Shown here piece by piece: positions 22,401 through 34,578 of a DNA stretch of 64,000 bases. Every line of letters starts with the position of its first letter. The stretch's first letter is position 1. The notes below the pieces were generated by a model. The model was not told where the DNA came from and did not search any database. It saw only the letters and a program-made list of their open reading frames with translations. Source of the DNA: Hemibagrus wyckioides. Taxonomy: Eukaryota > Chordata > Actinopteri > Siluriformes > Bagridae. Location: contig NC_080710.1 in assembly GCF_019097595.1 (NCBI RefSeq), positions 22,383,780-22,447,779 of the forward strand, given 5' to 3'. The translations under genes were made by a program, and so were the position numbers.

Positions 22401-25400
22401 AACTCTAAAGCTGAAGCTGGATTATTAGGAAACTGTATGTAGGCAAAGTAGGAAGTACAGTTTGGCAGAGGAGAAATTACACCCCTGATAATGTGCCTGG
22501 AAAACATACTTAAAATGATGCAGAAAATGACGTAAAATCCATACTGAAGCACTGCATGGTGCTGAGATAAGCGTTTGAAACCATTCTTATGTCACCATAT
22601 TTTTAGTATGAGAGTGCCTGAGATAAATAAAATCCTTTGCTCTAGTCTGGGAAATCAATTCAGTCACATAACATGGTCATAATCCATAGCATAAAACAAC
22701 TTCACTGCTTGGAGATTGACATTTATAACCACTGGATATTGACATTTATAACCATGTGGATTAAAATACTCACTTGGACTTGCTGATGGTGCGTTTAAGC
22801 TTCTTCTCCAGCTGCTTCATGTGGCTCATGGCTGCACTGTATCTGGCTGCTGTCTCTTTATGTAACAGTTCGCTGCGGCTCTTCGTTTGTTCTGCCTCCA
22901 TCACCTTTAAATGCAGCACATTTGCAACATCTTCAATGCAGCTTGCACTGCTGTGTTTAACTGGCCACTTGTTGAACTTTGAGATGTTGTGTTTAAATAT
23001 ATACTGTAAACATAAAAACCTAAGCTTCTAAGCATCTATGCTTCTAAGCTTCTATGCTTCAGCATTATTAAACCTCAGTTCTGCTGTATGTGTGACATTT
23101 TACTGACAAGTGCTTACTTTTAATCTTAGAAATAAAATCATAAAAACAGACACTTCAACTGCAGAGAAAAGGAAGGTGGCTATAGAAAATATTTATATAT
23201 ATCAAAGATATGAAAACCAAAGCTGGAAAGTCATTTAAATACACATTCTACCAGGATTGAGTTAAAAAAAGGTCATGTGTAAAATCTGTAAAAACAAACA
23301 AACAAAAAAAACCCACTAAAAAAACGTAAATCTGTATATTTTAATGGTTCTATCACTGGGGATTATACAACTTATCTGCTCATGTCTAGTGACGTTGACT
23401 GCATTGAGGCACCACATTACTCACCCTCTGAGTGGCGTGGTTCAGCATCTCCTGCCAGGCTGAGTCAAAGTGACGCTTGTCTTCCTCCAAGAGCCTCTGT
23501 TCAGCAAGGGCTATAGTCTCTTTGGCAGCCCGAAGCACTTCAGTAGCTCTCTGGAAGTCTTGTGTTGTCCTCTGGGCCTCAAGCTGAGCCTGGGCACAGG
23601 GCAGCATGATCAGTCAGACACCACCAGCAATATGATGCCAGGACACAGAGCAGACTCCTGCTGAGGGACCAGTCTGCCTTTAGGCTTTTTATCCCATATT
23701 CCAGTCTGCTTTCTGTCAATTTGCTTTTTTTGTCAGTTTGTCAGGCTGAAATACCAAAAAGTGAACTGCTCTGGTTACACAATGGTTCACATGGAACAAA
23801 AAAAGGAATATCAGGAGCTATAGAAGTATGGACTTTGCAACTGAAAAAAGCTGCCTATGAGAGAACATTAAAGCCTTACCATCATAATCTGCTGCTATTT
23901 TTATGCTCTTGACTCTATTCTTCTTTTACTGGTACTGACAGGTGAATGCCTGAAGAAAATTCTTTACAAACAAAGCCTGTTTATTCTGTGGGTGCTACTC
24001 AGTGAGAATAAAAGTCAGAGTAATTTTTATACTCGACTATAACACAAAGGCCTCCAGTGACAGCAACCATTTTACTTTGACTGGGTTTATATCCTCTCTA
24101 TTTTCTTTGCAACATATATCCTGTATATGACAATAAAGCACCAACGCTTTATTCTTGTATGTTAGACCACTTTTTGATTTCAAATACTGGAGAGAACTTT
24201 ACCTTTGGTAATTCAACATATAGAGCTGAACAGCTACATTTAATTACTTAGCCTGAACTTAAATTAGAGTACTATGCATTGCACTGTAGTGATATGTAAA
24301 ATACAGAACTGATGCCTTGACCAGAAGCATTGCATGTGAACATCTGATGCTTAGTAGGTTTATCAATTCTATAAAAATGTAAGCTAGTTCTCGCCCATGT
24401 TCCTCAACCAAAACCACTACTGCTATGAAACTTCCCCAAACATCCAAACGTCAAATGCAATACCAAAACAGCTCGCTGCTCTCTTCTCTGCTATTTTTGT
24501 TCACACTTCAAACAGACATAATAATGGGGAACTACCAACCAAATAAGAAGATGGTTCATTGCTACATCTGAGAATGAAATATTTGCATAAAATGGGGGAA
24601 CCTTTAATTGTGGTAAATTTGCAAAGATAAATGCTATACAGAATGCTCCACATTGTTTTTTTTCCCTTATTACTTACACACATGGCTACTGTAGTATCTG
24701 TTCTGTTACATAGTACAATTTGAGTTAAGGATATTGTTATGCACTGTGGTATTTAGCAAGGAAGCAGCTTGCATGGGTAGTACACAGTATTTACAGTGCA
24801 CTATGAAGAAAATATAGTGAACTATCCAGGAAGTTTAATTTGTCCAGTTAGACTCCAGACACAACAAAACAGCTGTAAAGAGCACTATATAAATACTATA
24901 TATTTTAGCTCCAGTGTGTCTGGTTCAAAGGTAATATGTAAGGGAGTGACTCAAAAAGAGGCAAACCTAAATTTCAGTTTATTTAAACACACACCAAAAT
25001 GTTTGAAGGTTATTTTTCTTGTGCATAACAACCACAAGACATAAATTATTCATCTCTATCCAGATGTTTATCACATTAAGATGCATGAGACCAAATAAAA
25101 TTAGCATTCGGCTAGCGAAAAAACAAACAGGACAGCATTTTCCTTCACTCCCCCCAAACTTAAACTGAAGAGAGACTCTTTTGTTACTTGGTAAAGTTTT
25201 TCATTAACTTTAATGGGACAAGAGCGGCATTAGGGATTGAGAAACTGTGTGTTATTTATTATACAAGATGACAATCCAGGAAATTCTCTCTTTAAAATCG
25301 CCATCATTTATTCTGTCTGTGCGTGGCTTTTGGATTTGATTAACTAACTAAACAGGAATCCGGATACATCTGGTGTGATGTGTTCCCAAAGACTCCTTAT

Positions 25401-28400
25401 AATTAAACATCCTTTGCCTAGGGGACAGTGCGACCCAGTTGGCTTGATTTACGTTTGTCTATTGCTCTATATTTATACCACATGACCTTATACTAGATGG
25501 GGTCATTTATGAGATCTGCCTTCTCTCAAAATTCCTAAGAAAGCTCCAAACATTACAATGCTTACAGTCTGAATCAAAGTAATTATCTACAATGTGCCAA
25601 CCTCTTCTCGCTTGAGAGTGCTCAAACAATGTTTCATGAACAAATAAGTGCCACAAAACATAATACATAACACAATAAAACATAATATTGCCTGTTTAAT
25701 ATTATATGATTTTTAAACCCAATTACAACAAAAGCAATGATACATTATCCACAACTATACTATTTTGTGCATTACAAATAAAGAGAATATGCTACAGTTA
25801 TGAATTCCATATGACTGGACCATTCTATACGGTTTAAAAAAGTTTTATGGCTATTTGTTTGAAACAACTCAGGACAGCCATGACTTAATTGGTGGAAAAT
25901 GTCAGCAGTTGAGAATAAGTTTGAAAAGTATAAGCCAAAAACAATGGATACAATCTAGCAAGGTTTTGTTTGATGCTTTTAAGTATTAGCATTGTTTGCA
26001 GTATGATGACATGCACAAAGTAAAACAAAAGCCAAACTTCCCCAAGAAAAAAGGAGACAAATGAAAAAATGAGATAATCCCCTTCACATACATTTCGGAA
26101 AATTCAGCCAGCAGACAAAAATAAACAGACTCATAAACAGAGACTCAGAAGACAGAAGAGGTGACAAGAATATAAAGACTGAGACAATAAAGGAAACAAG
26201 AAAGAGATTAAAACAATGTGAGGAACTATCACTTCTGTATCTGCCTCATTTCCTTTCTTATCTTAGGAAAAAAAAAGAGAACAACTTTTCAAAGCAGCCC
26301 AGAATGTGAGCAGACCTAAAGGGAGTTTCCAAAGATCAAGTTCTACATCTGTAGGCAATGTGTTGTGAAATGTTGAGGCTGACAAAATGCTGTAAACTCT
26401 GCCTTTATTGGCTCAATTTACTTGCAATGTGGTGATTAGTTTCGCATAGCCAGACTTCCAGACAGACAGCAGAAGGCCTGGACTCCACAGCAACTGGCCA
26501 AGGACTGCAGAAGAGAGCATCTGACTGACATGTAAAGCATCCAATCACAGTTTCCTTTTTTTGTTTAACATGCAACCATAGATTATTTAAGAAAGTTGTG
26601 AGTCTATTCTGTGAAGGTCAATAATTTGGAAAATAAAGCATTTAGCTGATCCTCATAAGCTCTCATTGTCACAGTTGTAAACAGGACAGCTTCCTTCTTC
26701 CATGACGGAAGTAGAGTGTCACCATGGCTTTGTTTCCAAGTGGACTGTTAAGTATGTGACACATATCGCCTGGAAATCATGTATAACCAACTGATTGGAT
26801 GACGCCTTAGAAACTCCTGAAATAATTCCAATTTTAGGTGCCATATGCAACATAGGCGACCTTCAGCCAATGGGTAATGGGTGTGACGTCTGAGGCTGAG
26901 ACTAAATGGAGAATAACCATACTAACTAAACACTTCAGTACTGTTTCTACTAGAATTTTCTAGAATACCTTTATTTAGATAACAATAAGCTGAAACAGAG
27001 GTTTTATTCTGGACCAATAACACGGTGCTATGAACTCAAAGGTTCTTGCATTAGTGTCTTCAATTTACATATTCTTAAGACTTTTATTTATTCACTAATT
27101 CTGACACTTTTGATTAAAAAAGTTTTCCAACCTCTATTGCTAGTGATAATATCATTGCATGTATTAATCAGTAACTAGTTATGTCAGGTTTTATCCAGAT
27201 AATTGTTTACCCACAGTTTCTATTGGCACTTAGTCTCAAAGTACAGGATGGATTTCTGTGTTCCTTCAGAAAAAAAAAAAAAGAACTGTTTTGATTACAA
27301 ACACATTTGTGATCTTTCAGCTATGAACCTTCACTGCAATCAGCTAATGAAACCTTGATCATTCAGATGAGTCTTAGGAATGGAGTTCATTATAAAGAAT
27401 AATTACTTTTTCATACCTGAGGATGACTCTTAAAAATTTTAATAAATGAAATCAATTTTCTGTGAAACCTCTATTTATGAAACAGTGAAAAGAAAGAAAG
27501 GGAATGATAAGTATACAAAAATGCATAGACAATCCAGCAAAGCCTAGCACATGTAATGCCAAGTGTTTGCATATAGTGCAGCATGGCACGCAACCTTTGA
27601 ATGAATCTCACCATGGCCAGCAAGGATTAGAGAATTTTTGGCAGAGAGTATCTTCTAACCTGGGTTCCAGTTTATCTAAAATATGCTGTGGCAAATCCCT
27701 TCAGCTGAAAATGTATACTGATTAAGTTAATTCTTAAACTTGAAATCACCAACCTTCACAGTCTTTACATTTAAAAGGCTTCACTTAAGAACCTCAAGCG
27801 CCCAATTCTCACACTTTTCTAGCAAATAATCTGAGGAGAATGCCATATTATGATGAATCATCACAGGTTTCCTAGTGTGTCACTCTAAACATCTTACAGT
27901 GAACATTACAGGAGGATGATATGCAAAAGAAGTGAACACGCAGCACTACAACCTTATCTATCTGAACACTTAGTAACCAGTGCTCAACAAAACAGACAGA
28001 ATGTGGATGTGGGTGAGGATATTGTGTCAAAAATTGAAGGGAGGTGGAAAAAAAAAAAAAAGAGAGAGTCTGATGGGTGCCATGAAGAATTACTTTTACA
28101 GACACCTTTTCTACATTGCAATAGGTCTCTATAATATGCAATATTAAATCCCAGCCCGATGCATTCATGATTCAAATCAGTCAGTGCTTCTATAGGAGCA
28201 GCTCAAACAATAGATGCAAGACAAATCACAAGTTTATGTTGATGTGCCCATTTATATACATTATTGTTTCTATTGTAACAACGTGTACAGGGAATGTGAG
28301 ATGGGGCTTTTTGGGGTTTGTCAGTAACATGACATGTTGCATTTCTTGTCTTAATGTCTGTAAGAGAGAGAAAAAGTGAGGCTGGTGAGGGAATGACTGG

Positions 28401-31400
28401 TTATAGCTATTATAAAGTAAGTGATAACAGGAACTAGCTGTTTAAGTAATGGTCAACAACATGTTTATGTTTAAAAATGTTTATAAACTGCAGCAGTATA
28501 AGATGAATAAAACATTAGAAATAATCAAAACTTAAAGACATTTATATTGGGCCAAATCATACCACCTTGCTGTTAGAGCAGCACGGTTCCCCTTATTTTA
28601 TTCCTTAAAGATCAACATCAACTTTCTTAAGTATGGTAATTGCAATGATTTTTTATTTATTTAGTTAGTTTTTTTTTTTATTTGTTCAGCCTCACTGTGT
28701 TGGAAACATTAATTAAAATCATTGGTCATGACTAACGTGTGCTTCAGTGTGTCATTCTGGTTAAAATCTTAATGCTGATGAAGATAACACCATGTTTCTC
28801 TTTGAACATAAACAAGAGCACAAAGCATTCAGTGCAAAACTGTATACCACAATCTATAATCAGTTTGGTTATATTCAAGGGCTTGTCTGAGGAAGTGTGT
28901 GAGAGACAGTGTGGAAAACAATTTGTGCGAGGCTGGGAAGCAGGGTACAAGCTCAGCCTGATGTTGTTAACAACCCGACAAAAACAAGTGGGTGAGAGAG
29001 AAAAAGAGAGACAACTAGCAAAACAAAAAGGAGGAAAAGACAGTGAAGGAGAAGCGAGCTGGCAGGGTTTTCTTTTAATAATGTCTTGGTCTTTTCCAGC
29101 AGTAATACAGTCAGGACTACCACATCATAACCATGATTTATGACTGCATGAGATTTTTGATGATTAAGGGGATCAGACTCTGTCATACTGGCTTCAGACA
29201 AAGATATAAAGGTCTATTGGACACAAAAAGCTCTTGAAATCATGTCCCCATTAGTGTATATGTTCAATCTGTAAGCACTCTGTCAATCTGTCAGAGCTGT
29301 TTTTATTACCATAATATATCTGCTGTGATAGTGCAGCTGCAAAGCTTTGTCCTAGTTTCACCACATTCTGTCTATTTTAAACATTAATAACATAAAACAA
29401 AAAAGAGTCTGAACATAATCAGTAATATTTATTTAACAGCTTTGTGGTTAAAAGAAATGTCATAAACTGCATTTTTGTTTTTTATTAAAAATAAGCATAC
29501 ACGGTTGCCTAGTACAATAAAAGCTTGTTAATTGAAGGAAGCACTATTTCTACTCTAATGCAAAGACATTTGTTAGCCGAAATTTTCTCCATAACCTGGC
29601 CAAGACTGTGACCTAAGACTAAAACACAAAGCAGCACATTAATAATGGGTTTCTATATTTGAGTAACTTAATTTCAGAAATAAAGCATCTTAAAATGGTA
29701 ATACTTGTCCCTGAGGGTTATTATTATACTCTCTGAATACACTGCTCTAAATAAATGTCAAAATTGTTGATGAAACAATTGGGAGAGCAAATCTAAGTCC
29801 AAATCACACTCAGAATTACTGATCACCTGGAGGAAAATACATCTGGCATTTAACTAAGTGAACAGTACACTGCAAGTCTGTCCTTCAAGTATATTTTGCA
29901 ATATGTTACAAGATTATATGCATTTTTTACACTATATGAGATAAACCATTCAGAATATTATAATCCATATATTTTCATTACTGTATGGGACACGTTTTTT
30001 CAAGGTAAACACTGAGCAGATATAGGAAACTTCAGTGTGTCATGCTGGTTAAAATTTCCAATGCTGATGAAGATAACACTGTTTCCATTTAGATATAAAG
30101 AAGAACACAAAGAATTCAATGCAGAAACTTATACCACAACAGATGCCTTGGCCTAAACTAAGCAAACAGCATCTACTAAATAAAGAAAAGTCTTTGCCAC
30201 ACAATAGAAACCAGGAGAGGAAATCAATGATTAAAATTTATTTAATCATTGATTTCCTCTCCTGAAAGAGTGGAGATTTCCTCTCCTGAGAGAGTGGAGA
30301 AGATGCTATAAAGCAAATAAGTGTTCCCCAGAGAGTCATAACACTAACCACACTATATAGTAGAGGCAGGGAAGAGTTCAGCACTGATAAGCTTTGAGCA
30401 GAGCCAAGGTTGAGATTCACTCACCTGCCGGGCCACACGGCGTGCCTCCCAGTATGGTTTTGAGTCTTCTACAGCCTTGCCGATCTTCTTCAGCAGCTCA
30501 TCCAATTTCACTGTGGCCTCCACCAGCACAGAGCGAAACCTCTGCCTTGCGTCCTGAGAACCACAGCACCAAACATCACACATGAACACGGACCAGAACC
30601 AAGACTACTGGAATGATTCTATGAATTCCATAGCAGTTGTTCATGCATTCACATTCCCAGTTTCAATTAAAATATCTTCCTGAATGGGTTAAAACTGTTA
30701 TCTGAAATAGCTGAGATTTTCTTCTGAGATAAATATGTCACTGGATGAGTGGAGAAAAACACTGCTTGCTTGCACTGAATTCACAGATACACAGGAAAGA
30801 GGATATTAATTATTTCTTAGATTATAGAAATATATTCTATGTCTACAGATTATACAAACAGACTTATATGGAATTGTACCTTTTTCAATAATATATCCAA
30901 GAACTGATTTTGTGTTAAGTAAAAATTTATTTTATGTCTTTTATGATTTTGTGTCTTGTGAGTCAAGCACAAGGTCTTTTAGATTTTACATAAAGGTCCC
31001 TATAATCTCCTGAATGCCAGCTATGTTCATAGTAACCTTTTAACAAAGGTGAACCGAGTGCTATTGAAAACAGACAGTATAAGAACTATACTCAGCACTA
31101 TTGAGTCTTGGCACTGGGGAGGATAGTAGTACTACTAGGACATGCTGAGGTTCATGTCACCTAAATTCAGCCAATGTGGACAGAGCAAACCTAGCTTGAA
31201 GTGGAGTCACGTAGTCTGCTCCATTATTAGGAACACCTGTAAACCTGCTCCTTTATGCAGTTATCCAATAAGCCAATCACGTAGCAGCAGCACAATGCAT
31301 ATTATCTTGAAGATACAGGTCAAGAGCTGTTCACATCAAACATCTGTATAGTGGTTTTTGGTACCAAATGGCACCTAGTATTTCAGGTGAGATTTCACAC

Positions 31401-33484
31401 AAGAAATTTCACTCTAGGGTTCATACAGAAATAAAAACAAGAAAGAAATAAAAAATATCCTGTGCACTGAGAGTCTACATGGTTAAAAAAAAACACCTGG
31501 TTGATGAGCGTGAAGTCAGAGGAGAATCACCAGACTGGTTTATCCTGCCCAGAAGTCTATAGTCAAATAATCATTTGTTACAAATATGGTGAGCAGAAAA
31601 GCATCTCAGAATGCACAAGGCATGCACAAATATTGAGGTGTATGGACTACAACACCGGAAGACCCCATCAAGATACCACTCCTGCCAACATTCTGAGGCT
31701 ATCATGAGCACAGACTTGAAAACTGGACAATTGGGACTGTTGTGTGTGAAAATCAGACAATGAAAGGGAGACTGAAGTGGATGACTAATGTTGATGATAA
31801 CAATAATCAAAGTGAGAACTCATTTACCATCTTAAATGTATTGTTCTCTAAAATTCAGCACTAAATGTTTTTCCATAAGTTGATTAGGTTATAAAGGTAG
31901 AGACAGGGCACCTTTCAGTGAACTTGGAATACAATATTTAAAAGCAAGTTTCTCCCTTTTCAACTTGTGATTCTTGAACTTTACTTCTAGATGAAATACA
32001 CGCAAAAGAAAAACATACTCTTGGAATTAAACATAGTTTAAAAATGTCAACATTTGACTATGTGAAGGGTTTTCACCAGGCTGACATACAAACAGAAGCA
32101 ATATGGTTCTGCTCTGAAGTTAAAACCTATGAAATCTGCCAGACATCCAGTTAAAAAAGGCTTTATCAAAAGCTTGGTAGGACTGTTATAAATTAGACAA
32201 GATAACTCGCATGGCTTGCGTTTATTGCTTGTAGTACATTCATATAACCTTGTGCCAAAATGACAGCAGGTTTGGCTAATTATTTCCACCATTTCCAGCA
32301 GTGTCAGTAGCCAGATGCAGGGGGAGAAACACAGACACAATACACAAGTTTTAAAAGATTTGGCTTCTTATTAAAACCCGAACATTATTACAGATTGACT
32401 GGGTTACAACTGCTAACCTCTACAGATGTAGACAATTAAATTAACAGCTCATTCAGTGATTACAGCCAGGCAACTGGTTTTGCTTTTGGCAAGTCTAGCT
32501 TCATTTCAAATGAAGTATTCCAGACCACATTTATTTTGAGATTTGAAGTCAATCATCACAACCTAGTACACTCATACTACTCTATTAAGAAAATTTCAGA
32601 ATGATTTTATTAAACATTAAAATAAACTTGCTTGAGGTGAAAGGCACACTGTTGATTCCCCAGTCAAGTACAACAGTGTCACCAGACAGGATTTACAACT
32701 TTCCTGAAACATTATTGTCTCTTTAGTCATGTTAATTAACTGAGCTTTGCATGAAGCTTCAGGATTCAGACTCAGGCAACTAAAACAGAACAATCTGATG
32801 CGGGAAATATAATATTTAAATTCACCAGTACCTCCAGTTCAGTCTCACATCGGTTGATGTCATCTGTGGACTGGTTCAGCTTCTCTAGTTCCCCCTGTTA
32901 TCAAAAGATGGCCAATTTAGAGAAGTCAAAATTAAAATGAAACAGAGAAGCAAAAATCCCAACAGCTGATTAAAAGGACAGGCTAGTTTACAGCAAACGA
33001 TCTTCAAAAGATGTGTCTGAAGAGTGTATTTAAAAGCAATGCCCTGTTGGATAGATTTACTCCAGATTTGTGGTAGCTCTTCTTTTCTGTGGGAAAAATG
33101 TCCTGGGTACAAATATCAAACAATAGAACAATCTCTAGAGTAAAGGTATTTACAGATTTGTCTGTAACTTGAAATGAAATCCTGAACATTTTGGTCTAAG
33201 GCATGCATGCATGCATTGATGGCATGCACGATGCTGTACAAAACAAAACAAAACAAAAAAGAGCGCAAACACAATTCATTTGGTACTGCCACGACTTTGT
33301 ACGTACAAAAGACGTATTTTTTCACCGTAATAAAACTAGATACTTAAGTATCCTGATTAATAAAATACCCAAACGAACACTGCGGCAAAAGAGGGTCTAT
33401 TACCTGGACCCGGGGATCCACTTCTTCCTCTTCAGCCGATTCGCATTCTCCATCAGACCTGCTTTCCTTCTCTCTGTTATCCAT
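19450..33484 (-). CDS. sh3bp5: sh3bp5: SH3 domain-binding protein 5 (9 coding exons)
   Basis: Coding exons in transcript order: 33404-33484, 32832-32894, 30425-30553, 23425-23589, 22774-22904, 22229-22271, 21880-22093, 20928-21239, 19450-19607. All junctions are GT-AG and in phase, giving 431 codons (human SH3BP5 has 455). The start MDNREKESRSDGE has a strong context. Residues about 28-270 form the long coiled-coil region: GELEKLNQSTDDINR, KLDELLKKIGKAVEDSKPYW, LRAAKETIALAEQRLLEE, ALKNLEMISDEIHERRR. A serine-rich, disordered tail follows, holding LGPRSECSGASSPEC. In mammals SH3BP5 (Sab) is a Rab11 guanine exchange factor through the coiled coil. It also binds BTK and, at mitochondria, JNK. 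The last exon (GDRAEGAEDFLNTFNN...) is shorter and diverges from the human end. The calpain-7 and METTL6 neighbours support SH3BP5 rather than the paralogue SH3BP5L. Confidence 0.95.
19778..19815. repeat. Perfect 17-bp inverted repeat with 4-base loop
   Basis: CAGTGATAAAGAGAATC, a CCCT spacer, then the exact complement GATTCTCTTTATCACTG. It lies in sh3bp5 intron 8, about 170 bases upstream of exon 9 in the transcript. Confidence 0.95.
20190..20420 (+). mobile_element. Fragment of a widespread fish retroelement 3' region
   Basis: The blocks TTTGTGTAGCACTTTTAACAATGGAC, AGGTGATGGGGTCAAGGAAAAACTCCCTGGGA, AGGAACCAGACTCAAAAAGG and TCTGGGTGACACCAGACAG, in this order, are a very common teleost interspersed repeat. 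It is non-coding and I am not sure of its class. A related antisense piece lies at about 63785-63880. Confidence 0.6.
28742..28851. repeat. Dispersed direct repeat, copy 1
   Basis: This runs from CTTCAGTGTGTCATTCTGGTTAAAAT through AATGCTGATGAAGATAACAC to TATACCACAA. A second copy with about 80 percent identity lies 1.29 kb away at 30030-30139 in the same orientation. The repeat family is not recognised. Confidence 0.8.
30030..30139. repeat. Dispersed direct repeat, copy 2
   Basis: Partner of 28742-28851, sharing TTCAGTGTGTCAT, CTGGTTAAAAT, AATGCTGATGAAGATAACAC and ACTTATACCACAAC with small indels between blocks. Confidence 0.8.
30212..30298. repeat. Perfect 24-bp inverted repeat plus 24-bp tandem duplication
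   Basis: The left arm 30212-30235 (CAGGAGAGGAAATCAATGAT...) is the exact complement of 30241-30264, with a 5-base ATTTA loop. The right arm overlaps a tandem pair, GATTTCCTCTCCTGAAAGAG... (30251-30274) and GATTTCCTCTCCTGAGAGAG... (30275-30298). It lies in sh3bp5 intron 3, about 125 bases after the exon 3 donor in the transcript. Confidence 0.95.
31186..31740 (+). mobile_element. Decayed Tc1-like element in sh3bp5 intron 2
   Basis: The 5' part (ATTAGGAACACCTGTAAACCTGCTC, AGCCAATCACGTAGCAGCAG, AGATACAGGTCAAGAGCT) and the internal transposase part (GTTGATGAGCGTGAAGTCAGAGGAG, GGTGAGCAGAAAAGCATCTCAGAATGC) match, in order, a common fish Tc1-like family. About 400 bases between them are deleted or unrecognisable, and everything after the middle of the transposase is gone. 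It is antisense to sh3bp5. The family is recalled from memory. Confidence 0.65.
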
Positions 33485-33880
33485 GATCTGTAAAGATGAT
33501 TTTCGGGTGCTCCTGATATTCTAATAATGGTCCAAACAGTGGTTCCTGCTCTACTAGAAAATGCTATCTTTAAAAAGAAATAATCGTATAAATAAAAAAA
33601 AACCCTTCACTATGTATCTAAAGCTTACGTCTCTTAATTTCGAATGAAACCGAGCCGTCTTATTCAAACGCGGCTATTATTGAGCACAACACGGTGCGCC
33701 TGAGACGCAGAGCCGTGGGCTAAACGCAATGCTACCTACGTGTACTACTATACTACAGAGTATGCTCCATGTAGAATAGCCGTACTATTTTTGGCATACT
33801 AGCTAGTATGGTAGTATGCGGTTAAAAACGTAGCCCCAGACTGCAATGTGGAGCGCCACTTCCCCGCCCCTTTTCATAGT
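33485..33880 (-). promoter_or_regulatory. sh3bp5: Likely sh3bp5 5' UTR / promoter region
   Basis: This stretch is richer in CpG than its surroundings and has a GC box (CCCCGCCCC at 33862-33870, SP1-like) about 380 bases before the ATG. Around 33735-33815 a TAGTATG/CATACTA-rich imperfect inverted repeat resembles a common fish MITE. No transcription start is fixed by the sequence. Confidence 0.35.
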
Positions 33881-33995
33881 GGCACCGTATGGAAGGCCAT
33901 ACGTGCCAAAACGTCCACTCACTAACCTGTGGCTTTGGCCCTCTTCACGTCTGGTATTAACATCCAACCAGACAGCCGTGGATTTGAATCAGATT

Positions 33996-33997
<2 letters not shown>

Positions 33998-34034
<37 letters not shown>

Positions 34035-34076
34035 CAGCTGAAATGGAGATGGAGATTATATATATATATATATATA
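33998..34076. repeat. (GT)n and (AT)n microsatellites
   Basis: (GT)17 at about 33998-34031 and (AT)n at about 34056-34076, between sh3bp5 and the mettl6 3' end. Confidence 0.9.
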
Positions 34077-34578
34077 AAATGTTTTTGAAAAATGAAAAAT
34101 GTTTTTGTGGCAAACTCCACTAACCACTTAACCTATCATTCTTTCTGGACAAAAGATTTTTGAGTTATTTCAATCATACTGTTTTATCGTTTTTAATTAA
34201 TGGAAAATCCAATTCATACAATCTACAGCTTACAGCTCAGTGTTTGTTTACTAATTGATAAACTGATAGACTTATTGATTAATCATTCATTGATGCTGTC
34301 GTGATGGCCTCTTGTGTTAAAAGATAGTAATGACAGGGCTATGGTTTACTGAATTGTGAACACTGAGACAAAAGAGAAACATACACAGAAAACACAACAG
34401 TGCATTAAAGTAATAAATACATATTATATAAACATTTACTTTATTTAACACTTTACAAACGTTATGAAAATTCAATTAATAAAACTGTCACTGACTCATA
34501 CAATGCATAAAAAATATGGCTAATATTCACTGCATTACATACATGTATTTATTTATAAAGCACTCTTGAAAACCACAG
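34077..34578 (-). other. mettl6 3' UTR and intergenic spacer
   Basis: On the minus strand, AATAAA signals lie at 34548-34553 (only about 26 bases past the stop) and 34440-34445, the more plausible position. No other gene is seen. Confidence 0.4.

Larger units (their letters stand above)
23590..30424 (-). other. Large sh3bp5 intron 3, no other gene seen
   Basis: This 6.8-kb intron is AT-rich with no convincing exon on either strand. It contains a pair of related 110-bp segments (28742 and 30030) and the palindrome at 30212-30264. I found no transposase or reverse transcriptase remnants in the rest. Confidence 0.5.

Noticed and set aside
30212..30264. microRNA precursor
   Set aside because: The stem is perfectly paired with a 5-base loop and no flanking lower stem, unlike a typical pri-miRNA. 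It is better explained as a template-switch palindrome.
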